Both the position numbers and the translations under genes were made by a program. A DNA stretch of 41,364 bases, from assembly GCA_015057305.1 (NCBI GenBank), contig SVES01000032.1:1-41364 (forward strand). The letters run 5' to 3'. Of the stretch, positions 33,626-41,364 are shown piece after piece. This DNA is from Pseudobutyrivibrio ruminis (lineage in GTDB: Bacteria; Bacillota; Clostridia; Lachnospirales; Lachnospiraceae). Numbering within the stretch: the first letter of the stretch is position 1; each line of letters opens with the position of its first letter. Below the pieces are notes generated by a model. The model was not told the DNA's origin, made no database searches, and worked only from the letters and a program-made list of their open reading frames with translations.

Positions 33626-33661
33626 GCAGTGTATATAAGATATATACACTGCTTTTTTTTA
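33626..33661 (+). terminator. Strong terminator after the cold-shock gene
   Basis: Perfect 12-bp stem (33626-33637 with 33641-33652), AGA loop, then eight to nine T. It ends only about 11 bases before the next start codon. Confidence 0.95.
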
Positions 33662-33671
33662 AGGTGAATAT

Positions 33672-34877
33672 TTGAAAAAGCTTATACATTTTATTTTTAA
33701 TACAATTGGAGCTCTTTTATTATTCGGAGGCATATTTTTAGGAGTATGTCTTATTATTAATGCCCTTAGAAATGACTTGGATTTTAAAGAGTTAACTAAT
33801 GTTAGAAGCTATGAGGATTTAGTTGACTGGTATGAGGGAACAAATAGCCAATCCATGCTTACCGAGCCTGTGGTAGTTGAAAGTGTTTCATTTGATAGAT
33901 ATGCCTATCAGCAGCTTTCTAGTGATGAACAGGTAGTATATGATCAGGTTCTGAACTGCATCGAAAACTATACAGAAAGAATCACCCTTACTACAACTGA
34001 CAAGGATGTGTTAGCCAATGCATACGAGGCAGTAATGGCTGATTATGGTGGATTGTTCTGGATAAATGGTTATCAGTATAATACCTACACCAAAAATGAT
34101 TCTATTGTGGGCTTGGAATTCGAACCTAAATATACCATGAGTCAGGAGCAGAAGGACATATTTCAGATAAAGGTTGATGCGGTAGCCGACGAATGGCTAG
34201 CTGGAATTAGTGACTCTGCCACAGACTTTGATAAGGCATTATATGTATTCGAGACCTTGATAAATAATGTGGATTATAATACTGATAGTGCAGAAAACCA
34301 GAATATTCTCAGCGTATTTTTATATCAATCCACAGTTTGTCAGGGATACGCTGATGCAGCATGGTATTTGTTGAATAGGCTTGGTATTCAAAGTACAATT
34401 ATAACAGGGACAGCCAACAATGAAAGTCATGCCTGGAATCTAGTATTCCTAGATGGGGCTTACTACTATATGGATGTTACCTGGGGAAATAGTAAATATT
34501 TAGACAGTAACAATGATACTACCAAGCGAGTGAATTATGCATATCTTGCAATGACTACAGAGGAAATCAGTCAGAATCATACAATCACATCATCCTTCGA
34601 GGTTCCAGAATGTCTATCAAACGTTGATGATTACTATGTTCACGAGGGGCTGTATTATGACTGGTATGGTGTGGATAGTATAGGAGGCAGATTTAAGGAA
34701 TCCTACGAAAATGGTGAGGCTGAGATTTCTTTAAAATTTAGTAATAGGGATCTGTACACCAGGGTAATACAATACTTCTTTGACGAGAAGCACATTACTG
34801 ATTATTGTAGCGATTTGTCCTCTGTTTATTACTTGTTAGATGAAAACGCTAATGTAATAACGGTAAAATGGATGTAA
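33672..34877 (+). CDS. Membrane-anchored transglutaminase-like protein
   Basis: 401 aa, TTG start after AAGGTGA. One N-terminal membrane helix (about residues 8-30, FNTIGALLLFGGIFLGVCLII) anchors an extracytoplasmic domain. The transglutaminase-like core (about 180-285) has the full triad: Cys in STVCQGYADAAWYLL, His in NESHAWNLV, Asp in YYMDVTWGN. A C-terminal domain of about 100 residues follows. Bacterial members are often proteases or cross-linkers at the cell surface; the substrate is unknown. The gene has no room for a promoter after the cold-shock terminator, so its transcription may depend on readthrough or a promoter inside that short region. Confidence 0.88.
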   Translation: MKKLIHFIFNTIGALLLFGGIFLGVCLIINALRNDLDFKELTNVRSYEDLVDWYEGTNSQSMLTEPVVVESVSFDRYAYQQLSSDEQVVYDQVLNCIENYTERITLTTTDKDVLANAYEAVMADYGGLFWINGYQYNTYTKNDSIVGLEFEPKYTMSQEQKDIFQIKVDAVADEWLAGISDSATDFDKALYVFETLINNVDYNTDSAENQNILSVFLYQSTVCQGYADAAWYLLNRLGIQSTIITGTANNESHAWNLVFLDGAYYYMDVTWGNSKYLDSNNDTTKRVNYAYLAMTTEEISQNHTITSSFEVPECLSNVDDYYVHEGLYYDWYGVDSIGGRFKESYENGEAEISLKFSNRDLYTRVIQYFFDEKHITDYCSDLSSVYYLLDENANVITVKWM

Positions 34878-34924
34878 AAAATAGACGTGGTTTTAAAAAC
34901 TACGTGATGAATTAATAAAAACTA

Positions 34925-34953
34925 TTTACGTGGAAGCTCTAAGGTGATACAAT
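34925..34953 (+). promoter_or_regulatory. Predicted sigma-A promoter of degV-folC operon
   Basis: TTTACG (34925-34930), 17-nt spacer, TACAAT (34948-34953); start codon 25 bases downstream behind TGGAGG, so the leader is very short. Just upstream a small near-palindrome (34888-34908) may end the previous transcript. Confidence 0.6.
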
Positions 34954-34977
34954 ACATGCATGGAGGATATTTAGACC

Positions 34978-35817
34978 ATGTACAAGATTATTATAGATAG
35001 CTGTGGAGAATTAACCCCAGAAATGAAGGCAGATGGACATTTTGTTAATGTTCCTCTCACATTGGAGATTGATAATAACCAAATTGTAGATGACGAGACT
35101 TTTGATCAGGCCAGCTTTATCAAGGCAGTAGCAGAAAGCCCTAACGCACCAAAGTCTGCGTGCCCATCTCCAAATGCATACATGCAGGAAATGGATTGTG
35201 ATGCAGAAAATATATATTTAGTTACATTATCGGCACAGCTTTCTGGCTCTTATAACAGTGCATGCCTTGCCAAAGATTTGTTTGAAGAGGATGATGAAGC
35301 AAATAAAAATGTTCATGTATTCGATTCAAAGTCTGCATCTATTGGTGAGACATTAATTGGTCTTAAAATTGCTGAATGTGAAAATGCGGGAATGTCATTT
35401 TCACAGGTTATTGAGACAGTTGATGCATATATTGCTGAACAGCACACCTTTTTTGTTCTAGAAACATTGGAAACATTTAGAAAGTCTGGAAGATTATCAA
35501 ACCTTAAGGCAACCATTGCTGAGACACTAAACATCAAGCCTGTAATGGGCTCGACCGAGATAGGTTACATTCAGCAATTGGCTAAGGGCCGCGGAATGGT
35601 TCAGGCAATAGATAAGATGACAAAGTGCGTAATGGATGTTACTACCAACTGTGAGAACAAGATTCTTGCAATTTCCCATTGTAATTGTCCTGAGCGTGCA
35701 TTGTCCCTAAAGAAAAAAATGGAGTCTTTGGCCAATTTTAAAGACATCTTCATTGTTGATATGCGTGGTGTAAGCACTATGTATGCAAGTGATGGTGGAG
35801 TTATTTTGGTTGTATAA
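34978..35817 (+). CDS. DegV family fatty-acid-binding protein
   Basis: 279 aa. Seen: first strand YKIIIDSCGELTPEM, the lipid-site loop SACPSPNAYMQ (about 61-71; SQPS in the family), LVTLSAQLSGSYNSA (about 83-97), VFDSKSASIGETLIGLKI, and the second half LETFRKSGRLSN with a TLNIKPVMGSTEIGYI strand. DegV/FakB proteins hold a fatty acid in a deep pocket and present it to FakA kinase for phospholipid synthesis. Whether this one works with a FakA is unknown; no fakA is in the window. It starts an operon with folC (4-bp gap), a dnaJ-domain gene and a MATE exporter. Confidence 0.93.
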   Translation: MYKIIIDSCGELTPEMKADGHFVNVPLTLEIDNNQIVDDETFDQASFIKAVAESPNAPKSACPSPNAYMQEMDCDAENIYLVTLSAQLSGSYNSACLAKDLFEEDDEANKNVHVFDSKSASIGETLIGLKIAECENAGMSFSQVIETVDAYIAEQHTFFVLETLETFRKSGRLSNLKATIAETLNIKPVMGSTEIGYIQQLAKGRGMVQAIDKMTKCVMDVTTNCENKILAISHCNCPERALSLKKKMESLANFKDIFIVDMRGVSTMYASDGGVILVV

Positions 35818-35821
35818 ATAA

Positions 35822-37024
35822 ATGACATACGAAGAAGTAGTAAAAATAATTGATAATAAACATCGCTTTGGAAAAGCATGTGGAAGAGATGTGACAAGAG
35901 AATTCCTTGAGGTATTAGGCCATCCAGAGGCTGGTATGCACATCATCCACATTGCTGGTACCAATGGCAAAGGTTCTGTGGCAGCTTTTGTGAGTAGTAT
36001 CTTGCAAGCTGCTTCTTTTGCGTTAAATAATAGCTTTAAGGTAGGACTATTTACCTCGCCACATTTGATTGACTACACAGAGCGAATTCAGATTGATGGC
36101 AAACAGATTTCTCGTGAGGATGTGACAAGGTTAGGCCAGGAGCTTTTGGAAATCCAGCTTAAGCTTGAGCCTACTATGTTTGACTATTGGTTGGCAATTG
36201 CTCTTTTATATTTTAAAGAGCAAGGGGTTAAATATATTGTGCTGGAAACAGGCTTAGGTGGCAGGAAGGATTCGACAAACGGATTGTCTGAAGCACCAGA
36301 GGTATGCGCCATTACATCAATTGGGCTAGAGCATACCATGTATTTAGGCAACACACTAGAAGCTATAGCAGGGGAAAAGGCCGGGATTATTAAGCCAGGA
36401 GTACCAGTTGTTATAGGAGATATGCCTGAAGCAGCGCGTAATGTTATTCTCGCCAAATGTAAGGAAGAAAAGTGCCAGGCCATTGTAGCAGGCAGACTAG
36501 CTGAACAGGTGGAATTGGGATTGTTTGGCAAATATCAGAGAAATAATGCAAAAGTGGCAGTAGAGATAATAAAGGCTTTGGATTTGCCAATGGATGATTC
36601 GATTATTAAAGCAGGATTAAAGAAAGCTGTTTGGCCCGGAAGAATGCAGGTGATTAGCCAAGCTCCATTTATCATGGTGGATGGGGCTCACAATCCTTCT
36701 GGAGTCCAGGCTTTATTCGATAGCCTGATTTGGGAATTTCCTAATGAGAAATTTTCATTTATAATGGCTGTAATGGCGGACAAGGATTATTTGGAAATGG
36801 CTAGGATTATTTTGCCAAGAGCCCAAATGATTTACACAGTTACAGTAGAATCAGACAGGGCGCTTCAGGCCAAGGAACTGGCAGAGGATATAGAAAGCAT
36901 TGGTGGAAATGCAATTAGCTGCGCTTCTTATGAAGAGGCACTTGAAAAGGCAAAAGGACAGGATAATCCAATAATTGTATTTGGGTCATTGTATTTCATA
37001 GGTGAGATATTAGGTGGGTTATGA
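35822..37024 (+). CDS. folC: Folylpolyglutamate synthase / dihydrofolate synthase
   Basis: 400-aa Mur-ligase-fold enzyme that adds glutamates to folate and may also join glutamate to dihydropteroate. Seen: ATP loop IAGTNGKGSVAAFVSS (residues about 42-57), the omega loop FTSPHLIDYTERIQIDG (about 76-92), VLETGLGGRKDSTN, SIGLEHTMYLG, and the C-domain MVDGAHNPSGVQAL. Length is slightly short (430 is usual) but all motifs are present. Its last bases overlap the start of the DnaJ-domain gene (ATGA). Confidence 0.95.
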   Translation: MTYEEVVKIIDNKHRFGKACGRDVTREFLEVLGHPEAGMHIIHIAGTNGKGSVAAFVSSILQAASFALNNSFKVGLFTSPHLIDYTERIQIDGKQISREDVTRLGQELLEIQLKLEPTMFDYWLAIALLYFKEQGVKYIVLETGLGGRKDSTNGLSEAPEVCAITSIGLEHTMYLGNTLEAIAGEKAGIIKPGVPVVIGDMPEAARNVILAKCKEEKCQAIVAGRLAEQVELGLFGKYQRNNAKVAVEIIKALDLPMDDSIIKAGLKKAVWPGRMQVISQAPFIMVDGAHNPSGVQALFDSLIWEFPNEKFSFIMAVMADKDYLEMARIILPRAQMIYTVTVESDRALQAKELAEDIESIGGNAISCASYEEALEKAKGQDNPIIVFGSLYFIGEILGGL

Positions 37025-37491
37025 TTAAAACAAGGCAAGAGGCGCTGATGGCTTTGGGACTAGGCATATCAGCCAGTGAACAGCAAATAAAAATGGCATA
37101 TAAGGACTTGGTAAAGAAATGTCATCCTGATGTGACAGGAAGCTCGGATGCGTCTGCCTATAATAGAATCGTTGAAGCCTACAATTTCCTGTGCAAGGAT
37201 AATGGAAATATTGCTCTTACTCATTCAAAGGTAGTAGGCAAGACCACAAAGCGACAAACTGCAAGTAATGCTGATTACTACAGGTTTCAGAAAAAAGCTG
37301 AGAAAGCAAAGCAACGTAAAAAAGAAGAATTTGAAAAAAAGCAAAAGGATTTTGCTGCTCAATACGAGAAGCAGGAGGCTGACTATAAAAGAGCCATGGA
37401 AGCTATTGATGCAATTAGAGTTGCAAGGTCAATTCAATCTATGATATGGGCGAATGGAATGGAAAAAGATTGGGATGATGACAAGAATTAA
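37021..37491 (+). CDS. J-domain protein
   Basis: 156 aa. Residues 4-64 form a J domain: ALMALGLGISASEQQIKMAY, KDLVKKCHPDVTG with the HPD motif that stimulates DnaK ATPase, and AYNRIVEAYNFLC. The rest (70-156) is a Lys/Glu-rich coiled helix (KKAEKAKQRKKEEFEKKQKDF) with no zinc domain, so it is not full DnaJ. It is probably a specialised co-chaperone. The start overlaps the folC stop (ATGA), and its own end overlaps the start region of the MATE gene. Confidence 0.85.
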   Translation: MIKTRQEALMALGLGISASEQQIKMAYKDLVKKCHPDVTGSSDASAYNRIVEAYNFLCKDNGNIALTHSKVVGKTTKRQTASNADYYRFQKKAEKAKQRKKEEFEKKQKDFAAQYEKQEADYKRAMEAIDAIRVARSIQSMIWANGMEKDWDDDKN

Positions 37492-38794
37492 TTCTAGAAA
37501 TAACATATTTTGGTCTGTTGTAGTAGTGGCTATTCCTACCATGCTAGAGCAGATTTTATCTGTGCTGATGCAGTATGTGGATACTGCCATGGTAGGACAT
37601 TTAGGTGCCGAGGCTACAGCTGCAGTTTCTACCTCCACCACTATCACCTGGCTAATTGGCAGTATGCCTTATGCCTTTGCTGTGGCTGCCATGACATTGA
37701 TAGCTCAGGCAATTGGTGCTGGTGATGAGCATGAAATCAAACAGATAGCAAAGCAAAGCTTACTATTTGCATTGGGAGTAGGTGCGGTATTAGAAATAAT
37801 TTGTTTTGCTGTTGCACCTTTTGTTGCTACATGGATGGGAGCAGAGGAAGCCATTAGACCAGCTGCAACCAGGTATTTCTTTTGGATTTCTGTACCAGTT
37901 ATACTAAAGAGCGTGCAATACATTTTGGCATCAGCAATCAGAGCAACGAAGGATACCAAAACACCTATGGTTATCAGCATCGTGATTAATGCTGTCAACT
38001 TAGGTCTAGACTATATTTTCATATACATATTAGGACTTGGGGTTGATGGAGCGGCATATGCTACCTGTATTTCCGCAGCACTAGGTGGAGTGTTGACTCT
38101 TGTAGTATTCTTCAAGAATCCTTACTTAACCTTTAAAGGTAGCTTATTTAAAAATGATAAAAATATCACTAAAAAAATGTGGAAGCTATCCCTGCCAGTA
38201 TTACTTATAAATGTGGCGTCCACATCTGGTTACGTTGTGTTTGCCGGTCTTGTATCACATATGGGCACAATAATATTTGCAGCTCACAGCATAGCAGTAG
38301 GTGCAGAGGAACTATTCTACATTGGAGGATATGGCTTTAAATCCGCTGCAAATACAATGGTAGGTATCTCTTATGGAGAACAGGATCATAACAAGTATCG
38401 CTCAGTTTGCATTAGTAGTGTGGCCTGCACGTTGGCTGTTATGACAGTAAGCGGTATACTTTTGTTTATTTTTGCACAGCCTCTGATGGGCTTTTTCACA
38501 TCTGATAGTGAGGTTATAGCCCTTGGCACAAAGGTACTTAAAATGGTTGCCTTTTCTGAGCCATTCTTTGGTATGTATGTTATTTCCGAAGGAATTTATT
38601 ATGGCCTGGGCAAGACCAAGTACCCGTTTGTTATAGAATTTGCTGGTATGTGGCTGGTTCGTATATTAGCTACATACATCGGTATTCATTTCTTTAATCA
38701 GGGATTAATATATGTGTGGTGCTGCATGATTGCAGATAATGTGTTGAAAGCAATATTTCTTACGATACCGCTGCCTAGACTATGGAAAAAATAA
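37454..38794 (+). CDS. MATE family efflux transporter
   Basis: 446 aa with 12 membrane helices, DinF/NorM-like. Seen: IPTMLEQILSVLMQYVDTAMVGHLGAEATAA in helix 1-2 (family signature with the VD.AMVG motif), LIAQAIGAGD, and the repeat in the second half (SHMGTIIFAAHSIAVGAEEL and MVGISYGEQD). MATE proteins export cationic drugs or metabolites using Na+ or H+. The true start is uncertain: ATG at 37454 overlaps the J-domain gene by 38 bases, and ATG at 37475 or 37478 are alternatives; none has a strong ribosome site, suggesting translational coupling. Confidence 0.9.
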   Translation: MEWKKIGMMTRINSRNNIFWSVVVVAIPTMLEQILSVLMQYVDTAMVGHLGAEATAAVSTSTTITWLIGSMPYAFAVAAMTLIAQAIGAGDEHEIKQIAKQSLLFALGVGAVLEIICFAVAPFVATWMGAEEAIRPAATRYFFWISVPVILKSVQYILASAIRATKDTKTPMVISIVINAVNLGLDYIFIYILGLGVDGAAYATCISAALGGVLTLVVFFKNPYLTFKGSLFKNDKNITKKMWKLSLPVLLINVASTSGYVVFAGLVSHMGTIIFAAHSIAVGAEELFYIGGYGFKSAANTMVGISYGEQDHNKYRSVCISSVACTLAVMTVSGILLFIFAQPLMGFFTSDSEVIALGTKVLKMVAFSEPFFGMYVISEGIYYGLGKTKYPFVIEFAGMWLVRILATYIGIHFFNQGLIYVWCCMIADNVLKAIFLTIPLPRLWKK

Positions 38795-38795
38795 A

Positions 38796-38896
38796 AAAAG
38801 GTTCCTTGTTACATTAACAAGCATATATATTCTACGCTTCGCATGGAAAGCTCCGCTTTAGAATATATATAGCTTGTTAATTACAAGGAACCTTTT
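38796..38896. repeat. Long composite palindrome, likely bidirectional terminator
   Basis: Arms: AAAAGGTTCCTTGT/ACAAGGAACCTTTT (14 bp), ATTAACAAGC/GCTTGTTAAT (10 bp) and TATATATTCTA/TAGAATATATA (11 bp), separated by 1-3 unpaired bases, around a 24-nt GC-richer loop. It lies between convergent MATE and chemotaxis-receptor genes. Confidence 0.85.
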
Positions 38897-38916
38897 ATAT
38901 GTTTTAAATACCTTAT

Positions 38917-40692
38917 CTACGCTTCTGTTGCAGCGGCTTCGTTTTGAGGAAGCTCTACCTGGAAGAAGCGAACATTTTCAGTGAGGGCTTCGGCAATCTG
39001 TTGTAGCTCGTTTGCCTGGTCAACAACAGCACCCATATTGGAATCTAATTGAGCTAAAGATGCACTTGTTTCTTCTGTTGATGCTGCATTTTCCTGGGAA
39101 ATAGCAGATAGTGAATCAACAGAATTCATAATGTTGTTCTTGCCATCATTTACATTGTTAACAAGCTCTACAATTTGCTTATTTCCTTCTTCTGTCTCCT
39201 GAAGCAGCTTAAGCATTTCTTCAAAGGATACACTCATATCTTCCAAGGCAATAGTTTCATTTGCAGTAGCTTCCTTGATTTCCTCTGCCAATCGTTTATT
39301 AGTGTCAGAATAATGAGTTATAGTGGCAAGCATGCCTGTAATTTCTCCTGCCAAGGTATTTGTCTCCTCAGCAAGATTCTTAATATTGTCAGCTACCACT
39401 GCAAAGCCCTTGCCTGCCTCGCCAGCGCGAGCCGCCTCAATAGAAGCATTCAGTGCAAGCAAGTTTGTTTGACTTGAAATATTGATAATGCCTTCTGCGG
39501 CCTCTGAGATTTGAGATACAACATTTGCGGTTTCACCAACAGAGTTAGCTACTTCACCGGCAATGGAATCTGTATTTTGATCCTGTATTTTAATTTGCTC
39601 TAATTTTTCTTTTAGCTTTGTAGATTCTTCAAAAACAGCTTGACCATTGTTAAGATTCTTGTTGGCTGAAGCAAGGACGTTGTCTACAGCATCACCGATA
39701 CTTGAAGTGATTGTAGAGGTGCTTGAAACATCCTGAGCCATGGCAGTTGCGCCTTCTGCAATATCATAAACTGCTGAGCTGATATCATTTGTTGTATGCT
39801 GTGAGGCAGAAATATTATCCTTTGTAAGCTCTGCCTTTTCATTTACATCATGAGCATGGTCGATAACTTTAACTAAGGCGTTGCGTAGATCGTGTCTCAT
39901 AGATTCAAGAGAAGTTCCAATGGACTCAAAATCTGCAATGAAGGTGTTTGGTTTAATCTTGGTTACAAAATCACCGCCAGATATTCTAACAACAGCATTT
40001 TTTATGCCCTTCATATTTTTGGTTATATTCATAATGAGGTAGATTGCAAGGGCTAAAAGAATAATTGAAATAACTAGGAATATAATAGCGGAACGGATAA
40101 TTGCTGTATGAACAATTTGCTCGTTATGCTCCTTTTCTAAAGCGGCCCATGACTCCACAATATCACTCATTTCTGAAAGTGAATTTCTGGCAGAATCAAA
40201 ATCACTAATCCATGCCATAAAATCACCGTTACCAGTCTGGAAATCATAGTCAGTTTCCCAAGCCTGGTAGTAGGATTGAAATTCTTCATAAAGGGTGGAC
40301 ATGTTTTTGCCATCTTCAGAGGTCATTGTTGACCATAAATAAGAATTATTTTGAGCCAATGTAACAGCCGCTTCTACATTATCTAATACCTGCTGAGTGT
40401 TTGTATCTACATCACTAATAAAACTATTTTTAGCGTCTGCATCCAGATATTCAGCATAGGCATTGTATTGTGTTCCAGCAAGCTGAGCCTGGTAAAAGTC
40501 TCTGTCAGCATTAATTAGATTTGTACTGATGCCGTAAAGCATGGTATAGAAGACTTCTTCGTCGTCCTCCATAATTGATTGCTGACGCAGTCCGCTGAAT
40601 ATATTGCTGCAGATAAGAGCAATAATTAGAGGGACAGTGAGGGTTAGAAGTAAGGCCGTAAGGCTTACTCGAAAGTTAGATTTCTTTTTCAT
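38917..40692 (-). CDS. Methyl-accepting chemotaxis protein
   Basis: 591 aa. TM1 about 10-28, an extracytoplasmic helical sensor domain (about 30-190) with many Tyr/Asn/Asp residues and no recognised ligand motif, TM2 about 193-219, HAMP (about 220-275, [20 protein letters not shown]), then a long coiled-coil signalling domain. The hairpin tip contains [20 protein letters not shown] followed by [15 protein letters not shown], which binds CheA/CheW. The C-terminus lacks a CheR-docking pentapeptide. It presumably feeds motility; no che genes are nearby. TAAAGGAG precedes the ATG. Confidence 0.95.
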   Translation of the reverse strand: MKKKSNFRVSLTALLLTLTVPLIIALICSNIFSGLRQQSIMEDDEEVFYTMLYGISTNLINADRDFYQAQLAGTQYNAYAEYLDADAKNSFISDVDTNTQQVLDNVEAAVTLAQNNSYLWSTMTSEDGKNMSTLYEEFQSYYQAWETDYDFQTGNGDFMAWISDFDSARNSLSEMSDIVESWAALEKEHNEQIVHTAIIRSAIIFLVISIILLALAIYLIMNITKNMKGIKNAVVRISGGDFVTKIKPNTFIADFESIGTSLESMRHDLRNALVKVIDHAHDVNEKAELTKDNISASQHTTNDISSAVYDIAEGATAMAQDVSSTSTITSSIGDAVDNVLASANKNLNNGQAVFEESTKLKEKLEQIKIQDQNTDSIAGEVANSVGETANVVSQISEAAEGIINISSQTNLLALNASIEAARAGEAGKGFAVVADNIKNLAEETNTLAGEITGMLATITHYSDTNKRLAEEIKEATANETIALEDMSVSFEEMLKLLQETEEGNKQIVELVNNVNDGKNNIMNSVDSLSAISQENAASTEETSASLAQLDSNMGAVVDQANELQQIAEALTENVRFFQVELPQNEAAATEA

Positions 40693-40829
40693 ATCCAGCT
40701 CCTTTACTTAATGTTTTTAATGAGTATTATTATTTTACACTCTTTAGGTTATTTATGGCGAAATTTCATATAATTTTCAAACTTACAATTATAAAAATTA
40801 CAAAAATAGCACACATTTCTAAAAGTGGG

Positions 40830-40858
40830 TTGACATATAACAAAAAGGGTGATAAAGT
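40830..40858 (+). promoter_or_regulatory. Predicted promoter of the 120-aa gene
   Basis: TTGACA (40830-40835), 17-nt spacer, TAAAGT (40853-40858). Good -35, weaker -10. Confidence 0.5.
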
Positions 40859-40901
40859 TCTAATGTTTAAGGTGATTTTGCAGTTTTTTATGAGGTGAAA
40901 A

Positions 40902-41264
40902 ATGGAACTTACAACACTTAATAAAGAATATAAGCTATTGCGTGAGGAAAACGAGGAAAAATTCGTAAAGCTTAGTCAGATTGAGCCAGATATTAATATG
41001 GTGGAAGAATACTGGATTACCTCGGACCATACATTGGGAAACGCACATTCATATTTTGATTCATATGAGATGGGAATCGAGTATGCACTGGATAGAGTAG
41101 ATTATAGAATGACTTTGAATTCGAAAGGTCAAAAGCCTTTTATAATACTTGTCAATGGAAAAGCTATTAACACATATGGGCAATTAGAAGCATTTCTGAA
41201 TGGCGAGTTTGAAATTAAGGCAATGGATGTTAAGGAAGACAACGTTAGAAGATTATACTCTTAA
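40902..41264 (+). CDS. Hypothetical protein (120 aa)
   Basis: Soluble, acidic protein with a helical N-terminus (MELTTLNKEYKLLREENEEKF) and a compact alpha/beta rest (SYFDSYEMGIEYALDRVDYRM, KPFIILVNGKAINTYGQLEAFL). No signal peptide, membrane helix or metal motif. I do not recognise the family. The ribosome site TGAGGTG and a fair promoter (40830) support expression. It is a lone gene between the divergent chemotaxis receptor and an IS-like end; the half palindrome at 41275 was probably its terminator. Confidence 0.7.
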   Translation: MELTTLNKEYKLLREENEEKFVKLSQIEPDINMVEEYWITSDHTLGNAHSYFDSYEMGIEYALDRVDYRMTLNSKGQKPFIILVNGKAINTYGQLEAFLNGEFEIKAMDVKEDNVRRLYS

Positions 41265-41274
41265 TTATACAAAT

Positions 41275-41290
41275 AAGGTTCCTTGTTAAC
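41275..41290 (+). repeat. Left half of an interrupted palindromic terminator
   Basis: AAGGTTCCTTGTTA (41275-41288) is identical to 38798-38811, the left arm of the palindrome at 38796-38896. The matching right arm is absent; IS-like sequence begins at 41291 instead. Confidence 0.55.
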
Positions 41291-41364
41291 TGATATGCTC
41301 CCCCTTAAGTAGACAAGGTAAATAACCAAATCTACTTAAGGGGGATTTTTTATGTCTAAATCAA
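41291..41364 (+). mobile_element. Left end of an insertion sequence, IS3-like (partial)
   Basis: Begins TGATATGCTCCCCCTTAAGT, the TG-start and C-run form I associate with IS3-family ends. A perfect 14-bp inverted repeat (41300-41313 with 41331-41344) is followed by ATTTTTT and ATG at 41352 (MSKS...), which would be the start of transposase OrfA. Such a hairpin just before an IS start codon can block outside transcription and translation. The rest lies beyond the window, so the assignment is tentative. Confidence 0.5.

Noticed and set aside
40752..40790. Sigma-28 motility promoter for the chemotaxis receptor
   Set aside because: GCCATAAA on the minus strand is near the -10 consensus GCCGATAA, but no acceptable TAAA -35 at the right distance.
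1..41364. CRISPR array, rRNA operon or replication origin
   Set aside because: No regularly spaced direct repeats, rRNA-like sequence or DnaA-box cluster was seen when reading through the window.

Overview
The window looks like chromosome of a low-GC Gram-positive anaerobe, most likely a Lachnospiraceae (Butyrivibrio/Pseudobutyrivibrio/Roseburia-like). The evidence is the AT-rich coding, AGGAGG-type ribosome binding sites and the gene families present: DUF4317, DUF1836, YerC/YecD TrpR-like, SseB-type protein, DegV, aldo/keto reductase with ferredoxin domain, serine recombinase and RelQ. Genus is inference.

Layout. (1) 1-4036: small alarmone synthetase (RelQ type), convergent DUF4317 protein, LemA + DUF3137 operon. 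(2) 4080-7150: asparagine region. A sigma-A promoter drives a 24-codon leader peptide with 10 Asn codons, then an antiterminator/terminator pair, then asnS. Between asnS and asnA lie two structured elements, one predicted to be RNA on the minus strand. asnA follows. (3) 7268-14181: YerC-like regulator, then a sensory triad: a 1254-aa hybrid histidine kinase with decayed GGDEF and EAL domains, a two-receiver protein, and a membrane paralogue with a still more decayed GGDEF-EAL. (4) 14292-18860: DUF1836, PcrA helicase, second copy of the minus-strand RNA family (here on plus), RlmD-type rRNA methyltransferase. (5) 18903-21765: accessory, scarred stretch with GNAT, RlmD relic, HsdS fragment, RHH protein, HTH protein, an unknown protein and recombinase debris around a perfect 17-bp inverted repeat. 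(6) 21786-24678: diguanylate cyclase, tRNA-Pro(CGG), Fe-S aldo/keto reductase. (7) 24840-27802: small basic ORF, MscL with a zinc ribbon, and two more zinc-ribbon membrane proteins. (8) 27850-33169: SseB-like protein with an EF-Tu domain-II-like front, MFS transporter, alpha/beta hydrolase, atypical ClpX. (9) 33333-41264: cold-shock protein, transglutaminase-like protein, DegV, FolC, DnaJ-domain protein, MATE exporter, chemotaxis receptor and a small unknown. The window ends in what looks like the left end of an IS3-type element inserted into a palindromic terminator.

How the parts work together. Region 2 is a self-contained asparagine circuit: AsnA makes asparagine, AsnS charges it to tRNA, and the leader peptide can read charged tRNA-Asn levels. 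Region 3 plus the diguanylate cyclase and chemotaxis receptor give the window a strong signalling content.

The two most promising novelties are the Asn leader-peptide attenuator of asnS (4080-4300) and a ~137-nt structured RNA family present twice (5745-5881 minus, 17267-17402 plus). In the RNA family the inner hairpin and the outer stem change completely in sequence between copies while pairing is kept, around a nearly invariant core. No CRISPR array, rRNA or replication origin was seen.
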